Source of the DNA: JBBPZA01 sp963728925
GTDB lineage: Bacteria > Actinomycetota > Thermoleophilia > Solirubrobacterales > Solirubrobacteraceae
Assembly (NCBI GenBank): GCA_963728925.1
Contig: CAVSMB010000009.1
Location: forward strand, 62,001 to 126,000
Reading direction: 5' to 3'
Length of the DNA stretch: 64,000 nucleotides
Positions 58,315 through 64,000 of this stretch are shown piece after piece. Each line of letters starts with the position of its first letter. Within the stretch, counting starts at the first letter, position 1. The translations under genes were made by a program, and so were the position numbers. Under the pieces are notes generated by a model. That model was given only the letters and a program-made list of their open reading frames with translations. It was not told where the DNA came from and searched no databases.

Positions 58315-58451
58315 GTCGTCCTCCTGGGCTTGCTGCGTACCTCACTAGCCACCAGCCTGCCGCCGAGGGCGGCGGCGCGTCCCTCGCGATCTGCGCAACT
58401 TCCGCGAGATTCCTCAGCCGACGAACGCCCCGCAACAGCGCGCCGAACGCG

Positions 58452-58610
58452 GCCTTTCAGGCCGCCACATCACCACCAAACGGCGAGGAGACCCAGAAAA
58501 AGGCGTACGACCCACGCGCCTGGGGCAAGCGCGCCGAAACCGCCACGGCCGCCCGCGTGACCGAGGCCTGCCAGCTATTCGGGTCTGCGGGGCGGTCACT
58601 GGCAGCGTGA
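58452..58610 (+). pseudogene. Class II fructose-bisphosphate aldolase C-terminal fragment
   Basis: A plus-strand frame ending at TGA 58610 reads AFQAATSPPNGEETQKKAYDP and then RAWGKRAETATAARVTEACQL, ending FGSAGRSLAA. It resembles the C-terminus of actinobacterial class II FBA (KK.YDPR.WGK.AE..MAARV.EAC..L.SAG.SL). The rest of the gene is absent, and the sequence upstream is in another frame. Confidence 0.5.
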
Positions 58611-59139
58611 CCTCACCACGAGCAGACTGCGTCAGCCGCTCTCGCTGGCAAGCAATCACCCCGCCGCAGGCCTGACCTATGCCCGAGATCCCGGCTCGGA
58701 CGACTAACGAGCGCCCGGTCTGCGGAAGGGGAAGTCCGAAGAGGGCCGGGGCCGCCACCACGCGTCCAGGTGGAGCCGGTCAACAGAACTCGTTGGAACG
58801 AAGGCAGGCGCCTCGCCGCGCCCGGAGGTGACTGCTGCTTTCGCGTGACAGCGAGCGTCTCGTTGGCAAGTCCGGGACGCTCGCTCGGGACGACGTCCGA
58901 GCACCCCGACTGATTCGTAGCGCGCTTCCGCATCGCCAGGGCGAAGCGAAAGTCCGCGTGACCGCGTCGCAGGCGCTCCCGACTCGTCTCTCTATGAAGA
59001 AGGGCGGGTTGTCAATGGCGGTGGTGGTGTGGGGTTGGGTCCTGCGGGTTGCGGGTGGGCGAGCGGCGCTCATCTCTCTATGGCCTGCTCAGCGGCAGGA
59101 CCAGGCGACATTGGAGGCCGGCTCCGAGGGCTCAAGTCC
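58611..59139. other. Degenerate intergenic region
   Basis: No gene can be supported. Open frames on both strands are short and without domains. The right end (59080-59139) should contain the 3' terminus of the following IS110 element. Confidence 0.3.
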
Positions 59140-59160
59140 AAAAAGGGCCGTCAGGCGGCC
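59140..59160 (-). terminator. Possible intrinsic terminator of the IS110 transposase gene
   Basis: On the minus strand GGCCG...CGGCC (5-bp stem, 5-nt loop) overlaps the transposase stop and is followed by CTTTTT. The stem is short, so its strength is uncertain. Confidence 0.4.
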
Positions 59161-60197
59161 AGACGAAAAGTGGAGCCTCCCGGGGCGGGCGTGAAGGGTT
59201 GGTTGGTGGTGAGCATGTGCCAGATCGCTTCGGTGAGCTTTCTGGCGATGTCGATCTGGGCGACCTTGGCGCCGCGCTGGCGGCCGAGGCGGCGCTTGTT
59301 GCGCTGGTAGCGCTCGGCGTAGGCGGGGTGGCGGAGCGCGTGCATGGTGGCTTCGAGCATCGCCCAGCGCAGGTACTTGGGACCCTGTTTGGTCAACGGG
59401 CCGCGGCGGTCGCGATCGCCGGACTGATTCACGCGTGGGCAGAGCCCGGTGTAGCCGCAGAGCTTCTTCGCTGACGGGAAGCGGCGGATGTCGCCGATCT
59501 CGGCGGCGATCGTGAACGCCAGCACCCAGCCGATCCCGGGAACCGTCAACAGCAGCGGGACGTAGGGGTGATCGGCGCCGCCGGCTCGCAGGTCCTTGTT
59601 GATCGCGTCGATCTGGGCGTCGAGGTCGCCGATGAGCTCCAGACTGGCGTCGACGGTGCCGCGCCACGGCTGCGGCACGTCGAGGCGGTCCAGCAGCTCG
59701 CGGCCGGCGACGCCGAACAGGTCGCTGACCGGGCACGGGTGCCCGAAGGTAATCAGCGTCGCGTGGATGCGGTGCTTGAGCATCGAGCGGTGCTTGACCA
59801 GATGCATCCGAAAGCGCGCCAGCTCGCGCTCGCGCCGCACGCGCGGGTCCGGCAGCCAGATCTCCGGTACCAAGTCGCGCTCGGACAACACGGCCAGCAC
59901 CCGCGCGTCGATCTTGTCGGTCTTGCACGCCAGCGGCGCCAGCCCCTTGACCTTCGCGGCGTCGGCGATCAGGACATCCCAGCCGAGCTCTTCGAGGCGG
60001 TCGTGCACGAACCGCGCGCCGGTCATCGACTCGATCACCGCGCGCACCGGCCGCTCGTGTCGGCCGACCCGGCGCGCCAGGCCCACCAGCCCGTCGGCAT
60101 CCGGCGGCGACGCGAACTCCTCGACGATCTCACCACCCGCCGACAGCAGGCAGACGTCGATCTTCCGACGACTCAGATCCAATCCAGCGTGCAACAT
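59151..60197 (-). CDS. IS110-family DEDD transposase (second element)
   Basis: A 348-aa recombinase. The DEDD catalytic residues are in HAGLDLSRRKIDV (Asp6), AVIESMTGARFV (Glu, near 57) and CKTDKIDARVLA (Asp pair, near 93). The C-terminal Tnp part shows LLTVPGIGWVLAFTIAAEIGDIRRF and RRGPLTKQGPKYLRWAMLEA. The ISKQG segment of the first IS110 is LTKQG here. The length is standard. A structured hairpin region lies directly upstream (60204-60259). The frame is intact, so the element may be active. Confidence 0.9.
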   Translation of the reverse strand: MLHAGLDLSRRKIDVCLLSAGGEIVEEFASPPDADGLVGLARRVGRHERPVRAVIESMTGARFVHDRLEELGWDVLIADAAKVKGLAPLACKTDKIDARVLAVLSERDLVPEIWLPDPRVRRERELARFRMHLVKHRSMLKHRIHATLITFGHPCPVSDLFGVAGRELLDRLDVPQPWRGTVDASLELIGDLDAQIDAINKDLRAGGADHPYVPLLLTVPGIGWVLAFTIAAEIGDIRRFPSAKKLCGYTGLCPRVNQSGDRDRRGPLTKQGPKYLRWAMLEATMHALRHPAYAERYQRNKRRLGRQRGAKVAQIDIARKLTEAIWHMLTTNQPFTPAPGGSTFRLAA

Positions 60198-60203
60198 GAG
60201 AAC

Positions 60204-60259
60204 GGGCCTCCTCGCGCTCGCTCCTCGATAACACGCTCAGCGTGGCACCGAGGAGGCCC
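60204..60259 (-). ncRNA. Candidate IS110 bridge-RNA hairpin
   Basis: GGGCCTCCTCG (60204-60214) and CGAGGAGGCCC (60249-60259) form a perfect 11-bp stem around a 34-nt loop, which itself holds CACGC-TCA-GCGTG. The structure starts 7 bp upstream of the transposase ATG on the coding strand. IS110 elements of the IS621 type encode a guide RNA with an internal loop in this position. It may alternatively be a translational control hairpin. Confidence 0.4.
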
Positions 60260-60338
60260 TCCTTCATGGCAGTCCAAGGCGAGAGCGGCCGAGTCCCAGC
60301 CCAGGCGCTCGCAAATCTCGCAAAGCAGGAGCGAGGAC

Positions 60339-60881
60339 TTAGTTCGACGGTAGCGGCACGTCGAGAATGACTTCGATGGTGTCGCGCACCTTGAGCGCGC
60401 CCATCATCCCCCGATAGGGCTTGATGCCCCACTCGCTCTGGGTCACGGGCAGCGTCCCACGGACGCGGCCGTCGGCCGCCGCGGTGAGCTCGAAGCTCGC
60501 CGGCCGCCTCGTACCCGCGAGCTCGAGTTCGCCGTGAGCGGTCAGTGCACCGTTTCCGGGCTCGACCGCAGTTGAGCGGAAGACAATCGGCCGTCCCTTC
60601 AGGATCTTCTCGTTGATGGTCTTGCGGATGTCGCCACGGTCCTTGTCGGTGAGTGGCTTAACCCCATGCAACCCATCGCGCACCTGCAGTGAGCGAGGGT
60701 CCGCGTCGAGTTGGACAGCGGAGAGCGTCCCATCCTCGCGGACCTCAGCCCCCGCCTCCCACTGCCCGACATCGATGATCAGGTCGTGGCCGACCTTCTG
60801 CGCGATCCCCTCTCGGTACGTGCGTACCTGCAACGTTCCGTCGTCGCGGCCGACCCTATGCGTGCCAGCTAGAAACGCCAC
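60339..60881 (-). CDS. YceI-family periplasmic/lipocalin-like protein
   Basis: A 180-aa beta-barrel protein of the YceI family, which binds long polyprenoid or isoprenoid lipids in its better-studied members. It shows YREGIAQKVGHDLIIDVGQWEAG near residue 23, LQVRDG near 66, RGDIRKTINEKILKG near 81, ELAGTRRPASFEL near 120 and YRGMMGALKVRDTIEV at the end. No signal peptide is seen, so it may be cytosolic. It lies just upstream of the second IS110 element and reads intact. Confidence 0.82.
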   Translation of the reverse strand: MAFLAGTHRVGRDDGTLQVRTYREGIAQKVGHDLIIDVGQWEAGAEVREDGTLSAVQLDADPRSLQVRDGLHGVKPLTDKDRGDIRKTINEKILKGRPIVFRSTAVEPGNGALTAHGELELAGTRRPASFELTAAADGRVRGTLPVTQSEWGIKPYRGMMGALKVRDTIEVILDVPLPSN

Positions 60882-61137
60882 AGCGCGATCGTATCGCTAG
60901 CAACGCCCGCGGCTGTGGTGCTTGTCGCGCAACGCGATAGCGGTGCGGGGGACGGACCAGAGTGGTGTCCCCCATGAATCCAGCACTCTCGCCGTGCGCC
61001 GGCCGGATTTCACGCACCCTAGCGACGAAACTCGCCCACGCGTCACGCAGCAGACAGACGGGCGTCTCGGATGGGACCGAGTCCGCCCGCCCTATCTGCC
61101 TCAGCTCTACTCCGGCGTCCGAGCCGGCCTGGCTCAT
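60856..61137 (-). pseudogene. Possible DUF397 remnant
   Basis: A minus-strand frame contains VELRQIGRADS and LLRDAWASFVARVRE, a spacing seen in DUF397 proteins (V..R.....V..RDSKDP.....L.......AWASF...V). The central RDSKDP is not recognisable, and the end overlaps the YceI start by 26 bp. The similarity is partial. Confidence 0.25.
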
Positions 61138-61259
61138 GCCCGTTGGCCTTCTGGTCGCGCCGGGCGATCATCAATCACCAGCCTCCGGCACGTCCGCTAC
61201 GTCACTGTGCGTAGCCACGGCAAGGCGTTGGATCTCGTAGTGGAGGGTGAGGAATCGCT

Positions 61260-62912
61260 GTCCGGCCAGGTGGAAGCTGTGGTCTGTCTTCAGCCCGGAA
61301 CGTGCAGTAGGCGCGCGAAGGTGACGGGCGGGCCGTGTCTGGGTGTGAATGGTGATGGTGAGGCCGCGTTCAGGGTCGTGGCGGCGGTGTTGGGCGCTTC
61401 CGCGGAAGCGTCGTGGGCTGCGCGGGCTCGTCTGCGGGCAGCGGTGATCGCGGCCGTGGCCGGGAGTGCTGGTTGATCGTGTGGTCGGCTGCTGGGTGCG
61501 GTCAGCCGGCGGCGGGGAGCGTTTTGAGCTTGTGGAACGCGGCGAGCAGCTCGGCGGCCCATGGCCAGTCGTGTTGGAGGCGGAGCTTGCCGCGTCGTCC
61601 GTGGAACGCGAGCCGTCCGGCGACGTGCAGCAGTCGGTAGCGCAGCCGTTTGGGCTCGGCTTTGGCGAGCTCGCCGTCGAGCAGCAGCGCTTGGGTCCAG
61701 ACGAGCAGGTCGTGCGCGAGCATGACGATCTCCAGCCACGCCTCGTTGAGCGCGAACGCCTTGAACGGGAACTTCGCCAGGCCGGTGTCCTTGTCGTCAC
61801 GGATGCGGTCCTCGACATGGGCGTGCTGGCGGTGGCGGCACTCGATGGTCGCGACGTTCTCGTCGGGCTGGTCGGTGAGGATCGCCTGGAAGCGGTAGCC
61901 GTCGTGGTCGGTGAAGCTCAGCTGCGCGCCGGGATGCGGGCGCTCACGCCGAACGATCACTCGCGAGCCCTGCGGCCAGGAGCCCAGCTCAACGCTGTCG
62001 GTGATCTCCGCGACCTCGCCGTTCTCGCGCTCCGAGCCGTCCTGCGCGAGCGCCGCAACCCAGGCATCCGCGGGGATCTGGAGGATCGCTTCGCGGACCG
62101 GCTCGGTCAGCTCGTAGCCGACCGAGAAGCGCAGGTCCGCCTCGCGGCAGTAGTCGACCAGGCCGTGCGTGGCGCCGGCGGAATCGGCGCGCACGAGGAT
62201 CTCGATCTGCTCGATCTGCTCGGTGGGGATCTGCTCGAGCGCGCGGTCGAGCACCGTGATGTGGTCGGCGGCGGTGTTCGCGCCGGCGTTCCCCGGCCGC
62301 AGCAGACCCGCGAGCGCCTCGCGCGTCTCGTCGGCGTAGGCCTGCAGCGGGTGAAACCCGTAGCCGCCCTTGTAGTTCCCGGCCGCCTGCTCCTTCTCCG
62401 AAGGCGCGCTGATCAGCGTCGCGTCGACGTCGATCGTCAACCGCTCGGGCGCGCCGTGCAGCTCCCAGAAGCGCTCGCGCGCCCGCGCGTGAGCGGCACG
62501 CAGCGCGTCCAGCAGCGCCGGGTCGGCGGCGATCCGGTCGATCACCCGGAACGCGGTCGAATCCGACGCGACCGGCCCGAACAGCGCCTCCTGGTCACGC
62601 ACCGCCCCGAGGTCGGACACGCACTCGCCGCCGTCGGCGAGCATCACCGCCAGATCGCGGATCACCCGCCCCGGGTCATGTCCGCGACGGCGCTGCTTGA
62701 TCGCGGCCAAGCGCAGCGACAGCGCCTTCGTCAGCCCCAGCTTGTCGGCTGCCTGCGCCAGCAACGCGCTGCCTGCGTGCGACACCAACCCGGCTCCGTC
62801 CGCCGTGACTTCTACGGTTACCGGGCGTTCATCGCGCATCACCTTCAAGGTGAACCTCCAAGCTCGGGATCAAGGACCTTCAGCAAGCCCAAGGATCCCT
62901 GCTCAGCCGGAC
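61260..62912 (-). mobile_element. IS1380-family insertion sequence (ends approximate)
   Basis: An intact IS1380 transposase gene lies inside. GTCCGGC at 61260-61266 and its inverse GCCGGAC at 62906-62912 are candidate terminal repeats; only 7-8 bp match clearly and no target duplication was found, so the borders are tentative. Confidence 0.5.
61502..62848 (-). CDS. IS1380-family transposase
   Basis: A 448-aa DDE transposase. It shows an N-terminal GAGLVSHAGSALLAQAADKLGL (residues 19-40), LADGGECVSDLGAVRDQEALFG near 75, the first Asp in LTIDVDATLISAPSEKEQAAGNYKGGYGFHPL near 140, a middle ILVRADSAGATHG near 217, and a late Glu in HAHVEDRIRDDKDTGLAKFPFKAF near 345. These fit the IS1380 family. 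The frame is intact, and no cargo genes accompany it. Confidence 0.9.
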   Translation of the reverse strand: MKVMRDERPVTVEVTADGAGLVSHAGSALLAQAADKLGLTKALSLRLAAIKQRRRGHDPGRVIRDLAVMLADGGECVSDLGAVRDQEALFGPVASDSTAFRVIDRIAADPALLDALRAAHARARERFWELHGAPERLTIDVDATLISAPSEKEQAAGNYKGGYGFHPLQAYADETREALAGLLRPGNAGANTAADHITVLDRALEQIPTEQIEQIEILVRADSAGATHGLVDYCREADLRFSVGYELTEPVREAILQIPADAWVAALAQDGSERENGEVAEITDSVELGSWPQGSRVIVRRERPHPGAQLSFTDHDGYRFQAILTDQPDENVATIECRHRQHAHVEDRIRDDKDTGLAKFPFKAFALNEAWLEIVMLAHDLLVWTQALLLDGELAKAEPKRLRYRLLHVAGRLAFHGRRGKLRLQHDWPWAAELLAAFHKLKTLPAAG

Positions 62913-62916
62913 GTTT

Positions 62917-62943
62917 CCGCGCCCCCGCCTAGCGGGGGCGCGG
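62917..62943. terminator. Strong 12-bp hairpin, probable bidirectional terminator
   Basis: CCGCGCCCCCGC (62917-62928), loop CTA, and GCGGGGGCGCGG (62932-62943) form a perfect 12-bp stem. It lies 14 bp beyond the stop of the leftward gene at 62958. No long T-run follows on either strand. Confidence 0.6.
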
Positions 62944-62957
62944 CCATTATGCGACCG

Positions 62958-64000
62958 CTACTGCACGCTCGGGGTCAGCTCGCCTTCGGCGACGTAGACG
63001 AAGATGCGTTCCTGGAAACAGAGCAGCTTGAGAACGGTCAGGGCGTGTCTCTCGCTGTCGACGGAGCTCAGGTAGTGGCCCGTAAATGCGAGCTCGGTTC
63101 GCGACGTCAGTACAAAGTCGTGCTCACCGGCGTTCTGGGGAAGGAGGGTGGCGGTGAAGTTGGCGCTTGGGATCGGGAAACCGACGCTCACATAGCCGCG
63201 GCCCTCGTGCCTGAAGCTCGTGTAGATGCCGACGTAGATCGGCTTGCCCGAGTCCGCGTAGGTCCGGATCCAGCCCCGGATGTCGATCGCCTCGTTGCCG
63301 TCCAAGGCGATCGTGTCGATCGTGCTGATCATTCCCCCGCTGGGCCTCTTCGATGTTGGACGGGATCGCGGCCTGTCCGAGCGGCTGCGCGACCAGCAAC
63401 TTGAAGATCTCGTATCCGGGCTTCATCCAGCGCCGCCACTCGGGGATGATCGAGAGCTTGAAACGGCTGGTGTGCTCGTAGAACTCGCGGATCAGCGGGT
63501 GCACCCGGCCCGGGTCGAAGGTCGGCCCGTTCAAGCTGTCGAGCGAGGCGAGAATTCCGACGTCGGGCGGATTGCGGCGGAAGGTGCCGCCCCGGATCTT
63601 CGCGAGCTGCTCGACGTAATCGGCGCCGACGAACCGCGAGCGCGCCTCGAATGGCACGACATATCGCAGCTCCGCCGCCGGTACCTCCTCGGCCATCACG
63701 CGGACCAGGGGCCGATCACGGTAGGCGATCGCGGCGGCCACGCGGTAGACGATCGCCACCGCCGCTGCCACCAGCGCAGATTCGAGACCGGCGTCGAGAG
63801 CCTGGAACAGAGCGCCCAGCGCGGCGCCGATCAAGAGCCCGAGGGCCGCCTTCCCCGGGCGTAGACCGAGCAGACCGAGGAGTGCACCGCTGATGATCGC
63901 GGTGAGCAGGAGCTCGTCGGGTCCGTAGATCAGACCCAGCAACCAGTGAACAGCGCCATCAGCAGAGCGCTGCTGAAGATGCGCTGCCAGAGCGGCTTGA
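62958..64000 (-). pseudogene. Multi-helix membrane protein gene with two frameshifts, partial at the right edge
   Basis: From the right edge the frame reads FKPLWQRIFSSALLMALFTG; at about 63945 it shifts to LLGLIYGPDELLLTAIISGALLGLLGLRPGKAALGLLIGAALGALFQ (hydrophobic helices) and the soluble segment HPLIREFYEHTSRFKLSIIPEWRR. At about 63342 it shifts again to MISTIDTIALDGNEAIDIRGWIRTYADSGKPIYVGIYTSFRHEGRGYVSVG and ends at 62958. Each junction is one base in a homopolymer (G5 for G4, TT for TTT). The family is not recognised: N-terminal membrane helices plus a C-terminal soluble domain. Confidence 0.6.

Noticed and set aside
1..64000. CRISPR arrays, rRNA genes or prophage structural modules
   Set aside because: No regularly spaced direct repeats, rRNA-like sequence, or capsid/tail/terminase genes were seen in the window.

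Overview
The window is GC-rich (roughly 70 %) bacterial chromosome. Gene content and order point to an actinomycete, probably of the Thermoleophilia/Solirubrobacterales type: proB-obg-rpmA-rplU-rng next to rodA-mrdA-mreDCB, then maf-ndk-folC-valS-clpX-clpP-tig, GTG starts, stop/start overlaps, and a remnant of a mycobacterial-type class II aldolase. The taxonomic placement is inferred from gene style; no 16S gene is present.

Region 1 (1-41.1 kb) is core chromosome, almost free of broken genes. A long leftward block carries proline synthesis (proB), ribosome assembly and ribosomal proteins (obg, L27, L21), RNase G, the rod-shape elongation machinery (RodA, PBP2, MreD, MreC, MreB), Maf, Ndk, FolC, ValS, ClpX, ClpP and trigger factor. 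Several small proteins are woven in by stop/start overlaps: a 32-aa ORF between mreC and mreD, a 39-aa membrane peptide after folC, and a 45-aa peptide divergent from tig. A rightward XRE regulator-nucleotidyltransferase pair sits between valS and clpX. From 23 to 41 kb come a glutamine-amidotransferase/cyclic-nucleotide-sensor pair, an FHA-ABC exporter, hydrolases, a PHP phosphatase-STAS pair, a UvrD-type helicase, a DDE insertion sequence with a 7-bp target duplication, a zinc-ribbon GAF protein and three tandem paralogous secreted proteins.

Region 2 (about 41.2-57.0 kb) looks like a composite genomic island. Its left edge is the 3' part of a tRNA-His gene, a 17/19 direct repeat and the catalytic tail of a tyrosine integrase. 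Its right edge is the 3' half of a tRNA-Ser gene in the opposite orientation. Inside lie a polyhydroxyalkanoate (PHA) locus (PhaZ-like depolymerase, class II PhaC synthase, and an acyl-CoA dehydrogenase cut off after 25 codons), SEC-C, DUF2188 and FMN-binding proteins, a lipid-kinase-like protein coupled to a SulP transporter, and IS701, IS110 and IS630 elements. An integrase gene and an SDR gene are frameshifted.

Region 3 (57-64 kb) is decayed accessory DNA: a GAP-family membrane protein, fragments of a LuxR ATPase, an ISL3 transposase and a class II fructose-bisphosphate aldolase, a second IS110 element with a structured 5' region, a YceI protein, an IS1380 element, and a membrane protein with two frameshifts that runs off the right edge.

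The most notable points are the class II PHA synthase locus in an actinobacterial tRNA-bounded island, three genes whose conserved N-termini leave only CTG as a start codon, the micro-ORF inside the mre operon, and candidate guide-RNA regions next to the two IS110 transposases.
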